This document shows positions 15,520 through 23,330 of a DNA stretch of 41,779 bases, piece after piece. The notes under the pieces were generated by a model, which had not been told where the DNA came from, made no database searches, and was given only the letters and a program-made list of their open reading frames with translations. The first letter of the stretch is position 1. Every line of letters begins with the position of its first letter. The DNA is taken from assembly GCA_036796255.1 (NCBI GenBank), contig DAIRDH010000029.1, positions 1 to 41,779 of the forward strand. Direction: 5' to 3'. Source of the stretch: T3Sed10-241 sp036796255 (GTDB lineage Bacteria > Bacteroidota > Bacteroidia > Flavobacteriales_D > Cryomorphaceae). A program made the position numbers and the translations under genes.

Positions 15520-16833
15520 ATGGCAGCAGCCCACACGCATTCCCTCACGATGGCTCCCGAAGCTTCGCTCGAAGCTGTGTTGCGGGCATGCGCTCCCGGG
15601 CAGTGGTATACCTGTTATGTAAGCGACAAGCAGCATTTTGAATGCGCCATTGGTGCCTCCCGACGCATCGTGCTTGAGGAGCCAAAGGGGGCTTTCGCCA
15701 AATTGCAAGCCTTTCACACCGAGAGCCAAACTCCCATTGCCGGCTACCTGGGCTACGACCTTAAAAACGACCTCTTCCCTACCGTTTCCGGAAATGATGA
15801 CGCCTTGCAATTTCCCGTAGCGGCCTTCTTCGAGCCGCACATTTGGCTGAAAGCTGAGGCGGGTAGCATCACCCTTTCGGGAAATAACGCTGCACGTATA
15901 GCCGATTTTGCCGAAAGGCTAAAGCACTGCGCAGAAAGACCAAATGAGGTATATGGCAGCGATGCAAAACCCATCCACCTCGCACCCCGCAGCAGCCGGG
16001 AGGATTACCTTGATGGCGCCCGCCGCCTGATGGAGCACATACAGCTCGGCAACATTTACGAGGTAAACTACTGCATGCAATTTGCCGGAAAAGCCCCTGA
16101 TTTTGATCCCATCAGCGCTTTTTTATCCTTGCAGGAACGCAGCGAAGCCCCCTTCAGCGTGCTGGCGCGGGTGGACAACCACCATTTGCTTTGCGCATCG
16201 CCGGAACGCTTTTTGAAAAATGTGGGAGGTGAGCTCCTCTCCCAGCCCATCAAAGGCACGGCGCGCCGCAGCAGCGATCCCTTCATGGACGCGCAGCTCA
16301 AAGAAGCCCTGCGGCACGACCCCAAGGAGCAGTCTGAAAATGTGATGATTGTAGACCTCGTGCGCAATGACCTCAGCCGCGTGGCCGCCCGAGGCAGCGT
16401 GCAAGTGGAGGAACTTTTTGGCGTGTATAGCTTCAAAACGGTGCACCACATGGTCAGCAGCATCCGTGCAAAATTGGATGAAACGCTTGGCCCCTGGGAT
16501 GCCATCAAGGCCTGCTTCCCCATGGGTTCGATGACCGGCGCACCCAAGCTCAGCGCGATGAAACTCATTGATCAGCAGGAGAATTTCAAGCGGGGACTCT
16601 ACTCGGGCGCTTTTGGCAAAATGCATCCCAATGGCGATTTCGACTTCAATGTGGTGATACGTTCCCTCCTCTACCACAACGAGATGGAAGCCCTCAGCCT
16701 CAGCGTAGGCAGTGCCCTCACCAGCGCCGCCGATCCCGAAAAAGAATACGAAGAGTGCCTCCTGAAAGCCCGCGTGCTGATGGAAGTGCTCAACCCAAGC
16801 CTCGCCGACCATGGAGTGGAAGCAAGGCTTTGA
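15520..16833 (+). CDS. pabB: aminodeoxychorismate synthase component I-like (chorismate-binding)
   Basis: 437-residue chorismate-utilising enzyme. The C-terminal chorismate-binding domain covers about 165-425 with SQPIKGTARR, ENVMIVDLVRNDLSRVA, KTVHHMVSS, FPMGSMTGAPKLSAM and YSGAFG. PIKGT (Lys245) is the PabB signature, while TrpE has PIAGT; this favours 4-amino-4-deoxychorismate formation for folate. The glutamine amidotransferase partner (PabA) and the lyase (PabC) are not adjacent. The 3' end overlaps tilS by 23 nt. Confidence 0.88.
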   Translation: MAAAHTHSLTMAPEASLEAVLRACAPGQWYTCYVSDKQHFECAIGASRRIVLEEPKGAFAKLQAFHTESQTPIAGYLGYDLKNDLFPTVSGNDDALQFPVAAFFEPHIWLKAEAGSITLSGNNAARIADFAERLKHCAERPNEVYGSDAKPIHLAPRSSREDYLDGARRLMEHIQLGNIYEVNYCMQFAGKAPDFDPISAFLSLQERSEAPFSVLARVDNHHLLCASPERFLKNVGGELLSQPIKGTARRSSDPFMDAQLKEALRHDPKEQSENVMIVDLVRNDLSRVAARGSVQVEELFGVYSFKTVHHMVSSIRAKLDETLGPWDAIKACFPMGSMTGAPKLSAMKLIDQQENFKRGLYSGAFGKMHPNGDFDFNVVIRSLLYHNEMEALSLSVGSALTSAADPEKEYEECLLKARVLMEVLNPSLADHGVEARL

Positions 16834-18142
16834 GGCGGCCTGCAAGCGCCTCGGCGTCAAGCCTGGGCAGCACTTACTGCTGGCTGTGAGCGGCGGCCTC
16901 GACTCCATATCTCTATTGCAGCTCTGCCATGACAGCGACCTGCACATCAGCGTGGCCCACGCCAACTTCAAGCTGCGCGGCGCCGAAAGCGATGCCGACC
17001 AAGCCTTGGTGGAAACGCGGTGCAGGGCCCTTGGCATCACTTGCCACAGCAAGGCCCTGCCCATCGACAAGGCCGCCCTCAAGGATGGCCTGCAAGCCGA
17101 AGCCCGGCGATTGCGCTACGACTGGTTCGAAAGCCTTATGGCCGAAACCGGCGCCGACTACCTTCTCACCGCCCACCACCTCAACGACCGGCTCGAAACT
17201 TTCTTTATCAACTTACTCCGCGGAGCGGGCCTCAAAGGCTTGGCTTCCATCCCTGAGCGCAATGACTACATTCTGAGACCACTACTCAATTTTTCGCGGA
17301 CAGATCTGGAGGCTTACGCCAAAAGTGTGGGCCTCACCTGGCGCGAAGACGCCAGCAATGCGAGTGAGGCATACCTGCGCAACCGCATCCGTCAGCAGGT
17401 GATTCCCACCCTGCTCGAACTCCATCCGCAAGCCCTCGACAGTGCAGCCCGCAGCCTTCAGCACCTGCAAGCCGCTGACGCTGAAATGGAGGCCGCCGCT
17501 GCCCTTTTTGCGGAAGCGAATCTACAGCCCATGGCTGAGGATATGCAAAGATTGCCCCTCAGCGCGCTCGCACACTTGCGTGAAAATAGCACCCTTGCCA
17601 AGTACTTTTTCGAAAGCTTCGGCTTTGGCGCTGATGGTATGGCTGCCGTGCTCGCCCTCGCTGACAGTCCTTCCGGCAAAATGGCTGAAGGCAGCACCCT
17701 CGATGCCTGGCGCGACCGTGATGCTATCATTTTTGCCGAAAGGGAAAGCAGCAGCCCTGCCCCTCTGGAACTTCATGAAATGGAAGGTCAAATAGAGCAT
17801 CCATTCCCGCTGAGATGGCAGCGCTTAAGCGCCGCGCCTGCTGATGACATGGGGCCGCACATTGCCTTGCTCGCCATTGAAAAACTGCAATTCCCCCTCA
17901 CCCTAAGGCGCTGGCAGCCCGGCGACCGATTTACGCCCTCCGGCATGCGCGGCAGCAAGAAGCTCAGTGACTTCCTCACCGAACTCAAGCTCAGCGTGCC
18001 TGAAAAGCAGCGCGTGTGGGTGCTGTGCAACGGGGCTGACATTTGCTGGGTGGTGGGGAGGCGTGTGGATGAACGGTATAGGTGGAAAGGGGAGGGAGAA
18101 GCGCTAATGACTGTATTGGAAAGTAAGATCACCCTGATCTAG
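16811..18142 (+). CDS. tilS: tRNA(Ile)-lysidine synthase
   Basis: 443-residue ATP-dependent enzyme that converts C34 of the CAU-anticodon tRNA-Ile to lysidine, letting it read AUA. The N-terminal PP-loop SGGLDS (27-32) is followed by the family segments AHANFKLRG, LTAHHLNDRLETFFINLLRG and RPLLNFSRTDLEAYA, then NRIRQQVIPTL. The C-terminal TilS domain (about 350-440) includes LTLRRWQPGDRFTPSGMRGS. It starts inside the end of the pabB-like gene, indicating coupling. A 43-bp palindrome follows 52 nt after the stop. Confidence 0.96.
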   Translation: MEWKQGFEAACKRLGVKPGQHLLLAVSGGLDSISLLQLCHDSDLHISVAHANFKLRGAESDADQALVETRCRALGITCHSKALPIDKAALKDGLQAEARRLRYDWFESLMAETGADYLLTAHHLNDRLETFFINLLRGAGLKGLASIPERNDYILRPLLNFSRTDLEAYAKSVGLTWREDASNASEAYLRNRIRQQVIPTLLELHPQALDSAARSLQHLQAADAEMEAAAALFAEANLQPMAEDMQRLPLSALAHLRENSTLAKYFFESFGFGADGMAAVLALADSPSGKMAEGSTLDAWRDRDAIIFAERESSSPAPLELHEMEGQIEHPFPLRWQRLSAAPADDMGPHIALLAIEKLQFPLTLRRWQPGDRFTPSGMRGSKKLSDFLTELKLSVPEKQRVWVLCNGADICWVVGRRVDERYRWKGEGEALMTVLESKITLI

Positions 18143-18193
18143 AGGAAACTCAACCAAAGTTCTTTTCACAATTTTCGAATCAAATCAGTTCCA

Positions 18194-18236
18194 GAATTTT
18201 ATACCACTTGGTATAATACCATGTGGTATAAAATTC
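18194..18236. promoter_or_regulatory. 43-bp near-perfect palindrome
   Basis: Two 21-bp arms around a single central A, differing at one position only. The arms contain TATACCAC / GTGGTATA and inner GGTAT/ATACC, so TACCA/TGGTA is repeated four times. It lies between tilS and the S4 gene. The lack of a T-run argues against a normal terminator; a dimer- or tetramer-binding operator is more likely. Confidence 0.6.
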
Positions 18237-18340
18237 AATGTATTGATTATATGTTGGTTTGAAGCAAAAATCAAGATCTGCTGGCATAATTGACATCCGA
18301 AATCTAGCTTAGCCATATCTTCGCACAACAGAAAACACCC

Positions 18341-18562
18341 ATGGAACAACACATTTTCAAACTATCAGACGATACCGAGTTTATTGCACTCGACAAACTC
18401 TTGAAGCTCACACGGGTGGTAGGTTCCGGTGGGGAAGCCCACGCCGTGATCGGGGAAGGAATGGTGAAGGTAAATGGCGCTATAGAATTGCAAAAGCGGA
18501 AAAAGATGCGTGCGGGTGACTACGCGGAGTTTAATAGTGCACTCATCAAAGTAGAGGCTTGA
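18341..18562 (+). CDS. small S4-domain RNA-binding protein (YbcJ/YaaA-like)
   Basis: 73-residue protein consisting of one S4 domain: FIALDKLLKLTRVVGSGGEA, then VKVNGAIELQKRKKMRAGD. Stand-alone proteins of this kind (YbcJ family) bind RNA and are thought to act around rRNA or the ribosome. Start ATG 18341. A box TATCTTCG (18316-18323, one mismatch to TAnnTTTG) with TTG at 18290 may be its promoter. It is probably monocistronic. Confidence 0.85.
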   Translation: MEQHIFKLSDDTEFIALDKLLKLTRVVGSGGEAHAVIGEGMVKVNGAIELQKRKKMRAGDYAEFNSALIKVEA

Positions 18563-18624
18563 AGTCAAAAACCCTTATTCACCCTTATGCCTCAATTAAG
18601 GCTGTTGGCAGAGCTGAAAGCTTC

Positions 18625-18701
18625 ACAGCAGTGTAAATGGCCGCAGCATTGTAAATGAACCGCAGCATTGCGAATGAACCGCAGCATTGCAAATGCTGCG
18701 G
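18625..18701. repeat. tandem 19-bp repeat ending in hairpin
   Basis: Units of CCGCAGCATTGTAAATGAA at 18641-18659 and 18660-18678 and a third from 18679, with a degenerate copy before them (from about 18625). The last unit forms a perfect inverted repeat: CCGCAGCATT, GCA, AATGCTGCGG (18679-18701). The array stops 12 nt before the second assembly gap. Confidence 0.75.
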
Positions 18702-18713
18702 AGCACCCGGGTT

Positions 18714-18813
18714 NNNNNNNNNNNNNNNNNNNNNNNNNNNNNNNNNNNNNNNNNNNNNNNNNNNNNNNNNNNNNNNNNNNNNNNNNNNNNNNNNNNNNNN
18801 NNNNNNNNNNNNN
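18714..18813. other. assembly gap (100 N)
   Basis: Exactly 100 N, true length unknown. It cuts the 3' end of the ABC ATPase gene. Confidence 0.98.
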
Positions 18814-19560
18814 CTGCTGCTTCAGCGTTTTCATAAACTCAGAAGCGTACACGAATTCGTTGATCTCGGGGTTGTCGGTGGTAATGATTTCTTCCTTGGT
18901 ACCTTCCCACCATTTTTCGCCTTTGTAAATGAACATAATGTTCTCTCCCGTTTCGATCACTGAATTCATGTCGTGGGTGATCACCACAGTGGTGATGTCC
19001 ATCTCCTTGGTGATTTCCATGATAAGGTTGTCGATCACAATAGAGGTCAGTGGGTCGAGGCCTGAGTTGGGCTCATCGCAGTACAAGTAGCGCGGCTTCA
19101 TAACAATGGCACGCGCTATGGCGATGCGTTTCTGCATACCACCGCTGGTCTCTGCGGGAAAGAGTTTGTTTTTTCCTTCGAGGTTTACGCGCTCCAGCAC
19201 CTCATCGGCGCGCTTTTGCATCTCGCCTTTAGTATTGTTGGTAAACATGGTAAGGGGAAACATGATGTTTTCCTCCACGGTGAGGTTGTCAAAAAGGGCC
19301 GATGCCTGGAAGAGCATTCCGATATGCTGTCGCACTTCCCGCTTTTCCTCAATGGGCATGGTCACGAAATCGGTGCCATCGTATAGTACTCTGCCCACTT
19401 CGGGGCGGTGAAGGCCCACCATGCACTTGGCAAGAACGGATTTGCCGCTGCCGCTTTGTCCGATGATGACATTGACCTTACCCCTTTCGAAAGTGAAGTT
19501 GATTCCTTTGAGAACGTGCTCCCCCCCAAAGGTCTTATTGATGTCGACCACCTCAATCAC
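18814..19560 (-). CDS. ABC transporter ATP-binding protein, MlaF-like (3' end in gap)
   Basis: 249 visible residues of a phospholipid/lipid-transport type ATPase. Walker A GQSGSGKS (34-41), Q-loop MLFQASALFDNLTVEENI, signature SGGMQKRIAIARA, Walker B YLYCDEPNSGLDP, and the switch VVITHDMNSV. Family members are about 250-260 residues, so the real stop codon should lie a few codons inside the N run; reading on through the gap gives low-complexity repeat sequence and is artificial. ATG overlaps the permease stop by 4 nt. The pair should drive MlaD-dependent lipid traffic between membranes; no MCE-domain gene is in view. Confidence 0.9.
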
Positions 19561-20297
19561 AAGAGCAGCAGTTGGGTGAGAATGTAGTTGAAAATCATGA
19601 TGAGAATGCTGCTGAACACCACCGCTTGTGTACTGCTGCGGCCCACCTCAATGGCACTGCCGCGGGCATAGTAGCCGTGGTAAGAAGCTACTGAGGTGAT
19701 GATAAACGCAAATACCACAGACTTGATCAGGGCGTACACCACGTGAAATGCCCTGAAGTCGAAGCGTATTCCATAAATGTACTCGCTTGAAGAGCTCACG
19801 CCTGTAGCCACACAGATGGCCCATCCGCCAAAAATGCCCAGGGCCATACTGACCAAAATCAAAAAAGGAAAAATAAAAACCCCTGCAGCAATCTTAGGCA
19901 TCATCAGGTAGGATGCACTGTTAACACCCATGATTTCCAAGGCATCAATCTGCTCAGTCACGCGCATCGTGCCAATCTCAGAAGCGATGTTGGACCCAAT
20001 CTTGCCCGCTAGAATAAGTGAGAGTATGGTGGGTGACAATTCGAGGATTATCGATTGCCGGGTGGTAAAACCTACCGTGTAAGCTGGCAGCAGTGGGCTT
20101 TCCATGGCAGAGGCGGTCTGCAAAGCAATTACCGCACCGATGAAAACAGACATCAGGGAAACGAGTCCTATAGATCCGATGCCGATTTTATCTACTTCAA
20201 TTACAAACTGTCGCCAATAAATTGACCACTTTTCAGGCTTGCTGAAAATGCGGGGTAACAGTAAAAAATATCGTCCGATGTGGAATACTGTATTCAA
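19557..20297 (-). CDS. MlaE-family ABC transporter permease
   Basis: 246-residue inner-membrane permease of the MlaE/YrbE family with about five or six TM helices. The family segments GLVSLMSVFIGAVIALQTAS, LILAGKIGSNIASEIGTMRV and EQIDALEIMGVNSASYL are all present. With the MlaF-like ATPase (4-nt overlap) it makes the core of a lipid-trafficking MCE system that keeps outer-membrane lipid asymmetry in Gram-negatives. An exact -7 box lies 57 nt upstream of the start, in a region shared with a divergent small lipoprotein gene. Confidence 0.93.
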   Translation of the reverse strand: MNTVFHIGRYFLLLPRIFSKPEKWSIYWRQFVIEVDKIGIGSIGLVSLMSVFIGAVIALQTASAMESPLLPAYTVGFTTRQSIILELSPTILSLILAGKIGSNIASEIGTMRVTEQIDALEIMGVNSASYLMMPKIAAGVFIFPFLILVSMALGIFGGWAICVATGVSSSSEYIYGIRFDFRAFHVVYALIKSVVFAFIITSVASYHGYYARGSAIEVGRSSTQAVVFSSILIMIFNYILTQLLLL

Positions 20298-20353
20298 TGT
20301 TTCTTTGGGCTTCGCGGGTGTAAAGATGCTAATTTTGCCATGGTCGGCATGAA

Positions 20354-20361
20354 CAAATTTA
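20354..20361 (-). promoter_or_regulatory. -7 box for mlaE-like operon
   Basis: TAAATTTG on the minus strand matches TAnnTTTG exactly, giving a leader of about 50 nt before the permease start. Confidence 0.6.
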
Positions 20362-20386
20362 ATTTTTCACTTTGAATCATCCTTAT

Positions 20387-20394
20387 TAGCTTTG
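20387..20394 (+). promoter_or_regulatory. -7 box immediately before small lipoprotein gene
   Basis: TAGCTTTG, exact match. Only six bases separate it from ATG 20401, implying a leaderless or nearly leaderless transcript. Confidence 0.6.
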
Positions 20395-20400
20395 ACCTGC

Positions 20401-20574
20401 ATGAGGACAAAAACAAATTTGCTCCGCCTCGCCTTGCTGCTCGCAGTGGGTGCATTTTGCGGAAGCTGCAGCCCAAACCCAAAGAAAAAATGTAATACCT
20501 GCCCCAAGTGGACAAGTGAGGCTCAGGATATTGATGCGTATAACCCCATGGAGTACATATCATGGCTGGGCTAA
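20401..20574 (+). CDS. small Cys-rich lipoprotein
   Basis: 57-residue protein with an N-terminal signal (RTKTNLLRLALLLAVGAFCG) and a lipobox-like CGSC; Cys23 is the more likely lipidated residue because Ser precedes it. A CxxC follows (KKCNTCPKW, Cys31 and Cys34). The mature part is about 35 residues and acidic at its end. It overlaps the SprT-like gene by 13 nt, so the two are probably coupled. Function unknown. Confidence 0.65.
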   Translation: MRTKTNLLRLALLLAVGAFCGSCSPNPKKKCNTCPKWTSEAQDIDAYNPMEYISWLG

Positions 20575-21200
20575 AACAAAAAACCGAAATTGCGCGGGCA
20601 TTGGGCCCTTATTTGCCGGAAGGCACCTCCGATACCATCGCTGAATGGATCGTAGGCCATAGCGTACAATTTGTGGTCGCAAGGCCGCGGCAGTCCAAAC
20701 TGGGCGACTTCCGGGCGGGAAACCGGCGCATGCCCAGCCGCATTTCGGTAAATGGCGACTTAAATCCGTACGCTTTCCTAATCACTACGGTGCACGAATT
20801 TGCTCACCTGGCCTGCTACAGCAAATACGGCCGCAAGGTGGCTCCGCATGGGAAGGAGTGGAAGCAATTGTACACCGATATGCTTGAGCCTTTTGTGAAT
20901 GGGCGCGTTTTTCCCGCTGAGATACATGAGGCGCTGTTGCAACACCTGAGTTCACCAAAGGCATCAAGCTGCAGCTGCCCTACGCTCAACAAAGCCATGG
21001 CCCTGCACGACGATCAAGAGGTCGTGTTCCTTGAATCGACCACCACTGGCGCCCATTTCTTGTTTAGGGATGAGTGCTACGAGGTGGTGGAAAAACGCCG
21101 TACACGATTCCTCTGCAAGCGCCTTCGAGATGGTAAAAATTACCTCATATCGGGACGGGCCACCATTGAGCCTTTGCCACAACAGGCCTCACAGTCATGA
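20562..21200 (+). CDS. SprT-like domain protein (zinc metalloprotease-like)
   Basis: 212-residue protein with the zinc-binding HExxH in TTVHEFAHLACYSKYG, followed by HGKEWKQLYTDML, as in SprT/Spartan family proteins. The C-terminal half (about 130-205) has a Cys pair (SCSCPTL) and further Cys in RDECYEV and FLCKRLRDG, which could form the zinc ribbon usual for SprT proteins. Eukaryotic Spartan degrades DNA-protein crosslinks; the bacterial role is unsettled. The start is ATG 20562, inside the end of the lipoprotein gene. Confidence 0.85.
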   Translation: MAGLKQKTEIARALGPYLPEGTSDTIAEWIVGHSVQFVVARPRQSKLGDFRAGNRRMPSRISVNGDLNPYAFLITTVHEFAHLACYSKYGRKVAPHGKEWKQLYTDMLEPFVNGRVFPAEIHEALLQHLSSPKASSCSCPTLNKAMALHDDQEVVFLESTTTGAHFLFRDECYEVVEKRRTRFLCKRLRDGKNYLISGRATIEPLPQQASQS

Positions 21201-21289
21201 GCGCTGGCGCAAATAAATGGATGGGCTCAGCTCTCCAATATGATCGTCCTGGCAGAGGGGAAACAGGGCCACGGACACCTGCCTTTTCT

Positions 21290-21297
21290 TACCTTTG
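21290..21297 (+). promoter_or_regulatory. -7 box for mannose-1-phosphate guanylyltransferase gene
   Basis: TACCTTTG, exact TAnnTTTG match within TTTCTTACCTTTGC, the same core as at lpdA. The leader would be about 90 nt, long enough for extra regulation, but I see no riboswitch-like structure. Confidence 0.6.
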
Positions 21298-21394
21298 CCC
21301 GGCCAAAAGGCACAAGATCAATTCTCCATTAAACCGCACTCAGGCTGTCGTCAAATTTTAAAAATGGTGGCACCCTTGGTTGAAACAATATTCC

Positions 21395-22486
21395 ATGCCC
21401 AATCCAAAAAACTATTGTGTAATCATGGCCGGCGGCATCGGAAGCCGGTTTTGGCCGATGAGCCGCACCTCCAATCCTAAGCAATTTCACGATGTGCTCG
21501 GTACGGGCCAAACGCTTATTCAGCAAACTTTTGAGCGCTTTCTCGCCATTTGCCCTGCTGAGAACATTTACATCGTCACGAATGCACAGTACAAATCATT
21601 GGTGCTGGAGCAACTGCCTGGAATAAAAGCGGATCAGGTACTGCTCGAGCCAAGCCGCCGCAACACTGCCCCCTGCATTGCTTACGCCAACCACAAGATC
21701 AAGCTTCGCGATCCTGAGGCAGCGATTATTGTGGCACCGAGCGATCACCTTGTGCTCAAGTCTGCCGCATTTTTGGAAACCATTGAGACCGCACTCGAAC
21801 AGGCCCATACCACCCAAAACCTTGTAACATTGGGTATCAAACCATCACGCCCTGATACGGGATATGGATACATCCAATTTACCGATGAGCCCAATGCCAG
21901 CAGAGAGAATGTGCGCAGGGTAAAAACCTTTACGGAAAAACCTGATATCGAGCTGGCCCGTGAATTTTTGAAGAGCGGCGACTTCTACTGGAATTCGGGA
22001 ATTTTCGTCTGGACCCTTCCGGCAATACTCTCTGCCTTTCGCCGCCACCTACCGGAAGTCGATGAGCTCTTTGAAAGCATCACCCCTTATTACAACACCC
22101 CTGATGAGGAGGCGCAGATTGCAAAAGTGTACTCCGTGTGCGAGAGCATCTCTATTGACTACGGCATTATGGAAAAAGCCGAGAATGTGAATGTGGTGCT
22201 CAGCGATTTTGGCTGGAGCGACCTCGGTACCTGGGGCTCCCTGTTTACCCACGTGAAGAAAGACAAACACAACAATGCCCTAACTGGCAAAAATGTGGTG
22301 ATGCAAGGCAGCCAGGACAATATGGTACACGTGCCGGAGCACAAACTCGTGGTGGTTCAGGGGCTCAACGACTATATTATTGTGGATACCGACGATGTGC
22401 TGCTAATATGCCCCAAGGAAGAGGAGCAAAAGATCAAGCAAATCGTCACCGACTTGAAAGCGAGCAAGAATGCGAAGTACGTTTAG
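21395..22486 (+). CDS. manC: mannose-1-phosphate guanylyltransferase
   Basis: 363-residue nucleotidyltransferase making GDP-mannose from mannose-1-phosphate and GTP, for surface polysaccharide and glycoprotein synthesis. Motifs: VIMAGGIGSRFWPMSRTSNP (nucleotide-binding loop), VLLEPSRRNTAPCIAYA, VAPSDHLV, FTEKPD, and WNSGIFVWTLPAIL. The C-terminal cupin (phosphomannose isomerase) domain of bifunctional enzymes is absent; the length matches the short Bacteroidota form. The start is ATG 21395 (MPNPKNYCVI); a TTG 15 nt earlier is in frame but unneeded. Confidence 0.94.
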   Translation: MPNPKNYCVIMAGGIGSRFWPMSRTSNPKQFHDVLGTGQTLIQQTFERFLAICPAENIYIVTNAQYKSLVLEQLPGIKADQVLLEPSRRNTAPCIAYANHKIKLRDPEAAIIVAPSDHLVLKSAAFLETIETALEQAHTTQNLVTLGIKPSRPDTGYGYIQFTDEPNASRENVRRVKTFTEKPDIELAREFLKSGDFYWNSGIFVWTLPAILSAFRRHLPEVDELFESITPYYNTPDEEAQIAKVYSVCESISIDYGIMEKAENVNVVLSDFGWSDLGTWGSLFTHVKKDKHNNALTGKNVVMQGSQDNMVHVPEHKLVVVQGLNDYIIVDTDDVLLICPKEEEQKIKQIVTDLKASKNAKYV

Positions 22487-22522
22487 GTTGACTTTTTTAG
22501 ATAAGGAAAGCCTATGCGATGG

Positions 22523-22582
22523 GTCGCTAGTCTCTAGCTGCTAGCCACTAGCTGTGCTAGAGACTAGAAGATAGAGACTACA
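22523..22582. repeat. CTAG-rich intergenic repeat, copy 5
   Basis: Degenerate run of GTCGCTAGTCTCTAG, CTGCTAGCCACTAG, CTGTGCTAGAGACTAG and AAGATAGAGACTAC. It follows manC and touches the duplicated cupin-gene fragment at 22591. Confidence 0.7.
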
Positions 22583-22664
22583 AATGAGGAAGCACCACCC
22601 ACAGCACCTCCACCCCGGGTGCATGCATATGCCGATCGTCCGCTGCCACTGGCTTTAGGATGTG
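22578..22664 (-). pseudogene. orphan 3' fragment of the cupin-like gene
   Basis: Positions 22591-22664 match the last part of the intact gene at 23341-23414 at 65 of 74 positions, in the same orientation and 750 bp away. Translated on the minus strand it reads GHILKPVAADDRHMHAPGVE and on to WVVLPHL, ending at a TAG within the CTAG repeat; an in-frame TGA precedes it. Nine base changes give only one residue change in the shared part (Asp for Ser), so this copy diverged under protein-level constraint before it was cut off. Confidence 0.75.
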
Positions 22665-22703
22665 GCCTCAATTTAAATGTGACAAAAGTTTATTACAACC
22701 CTC

Positions 22704-22961
22704 TCAATCATAATGAAACCTGCACTTTGCAATCAATATTTCATCGCCACGAACCTTATAAACCAAGCGATGCTCTTCATCAATTCGCCGAGACCAATAG
22801 CCTGAGTACTTATATTTGAGAGGTTCAGGCTTACCGACACCTTCATAAGCCTCACGTGCAATTGCTTTGATGAGATCATTGATGCGTTTGAGTTTTTTCT
22901 TATCTGTTTTCTGCCAAAACAAATAATCCTCCCAGGATTCTTCTACGAAAACGAGCTTCAT
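22704..22961 (-). CDS. yoeB: YoeB/Txe-family toxin (mRNA endonuclease)
   Basis: 85-residue RelE-superfamily toxin that cleaves mRNA in the ribosome A site. It keeps the family length and the key residues at the same numbers as the Escherichia coli protein: Glu46, Arg65, His83 and Tyr84, in GKPEPLKYKYSGYWSRR, EEHRLVYKV and CRFHYD. The start overlaps the antitoxin stop by one base (TAATG). The toxin looks intact, so the module is probably active. Confidence 0.95.
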   Translation of the reverse strand: MKLVFVEESWEDYLFWQKTDKKKLKRINDLIKAIAREAYEGVGKPEPLKYKYSGYWSRRIDEEHRLVYKVRGDEILIAKCRFHYD

Positions 22962-23212
22962 TAATCATCCAAATCTTTACGAAAGGACTCACCTGATTCC
23001 AGCTTTTGAATCGCTGCATCAAGCCGCTGCTCATTTTTTCTGGATGAAAGCTCGTGCTGCGTGGCAGCCAAAGCACTGTACTCTGACAGTGACATGATAA
23101 CAACGCCTTTATCCTTGCCCCTATTGATAATGATCGTTTCAAAATTATCGGTAACGCGTTCAAAGTAGCGCTTCATGTCTTTTCTGAAATCTGAAAGTGT
23201 TGTACTGAGCAT
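22961..23212 (-). CDS. yefM: YefM/Phd-family antitoxin
   Basis: 83-residue antitoxin starting MLSTTLSDFRKDMKRYFERV. The N-terminal Phd/YefM DNA-binding fold (IIINRGKDKGVVIMSLSEYS) is followed by a C-terminal helix (LDAAIQKLESGESFRKDLDD) that neutralises YoeB. The frame is open for 114 nt upstream, but that part contains the operator and -7 box, so ATG 23212 is the start. It is expected to repress its own promoter together with the toxin. Confidence 0.93.
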   Translation of the reverse strand: MLSTTLSDFRKDMKRYFERVTDNFETIIINRGKDKGVVIMSLSEYSALAATQHELSSRKNEQRLDAAIQKLESGESFRKDLDD

Positions 23213-23237
23213 AGGATGAAATATATTATTCGATTTG

Positions 23238-23255
23238 TGTACAAATATATGTACA
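23238..23255 (-). promoter_or_regulatory. YefM-YoeB operator and overlapping -7 box
   Basis: Two TGTACA hexamers (23238-23243 and 23250-23255) lie 12 bp apart centre to centre, the arrangement described for the E. coli yefM-yoeB operator. Between and overlapping them is TATATTTG (minus strand, 23242-23249), an exact -7 box, with TTG (23270-23272) 20 nt upstream. Bound repressor would cover the -7 element directly. Confidence 0.8.
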
Positions 23256-23330
23256 TAAATTTGCTTTGCCAATTCTCCTTTTGAAAGGGTTGTAGCTACA
23301 AGTCTAAAAGCGGGTATCTGCGACAAGCCA

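Noticed and set aside
18592..18813. Apparent C-terminal extension of the MlaF-like ATPase through the N run into the 19-bp repeat
   Set aside because: It is read through placeholder N bases and low-complexity repeat; the family ends at about residue 250-260.
23213..23326. Longer antitoxin of 121 residues
   Set aside because: The extra part would be translated from the operator and promoter and is not found in YefM proteins.
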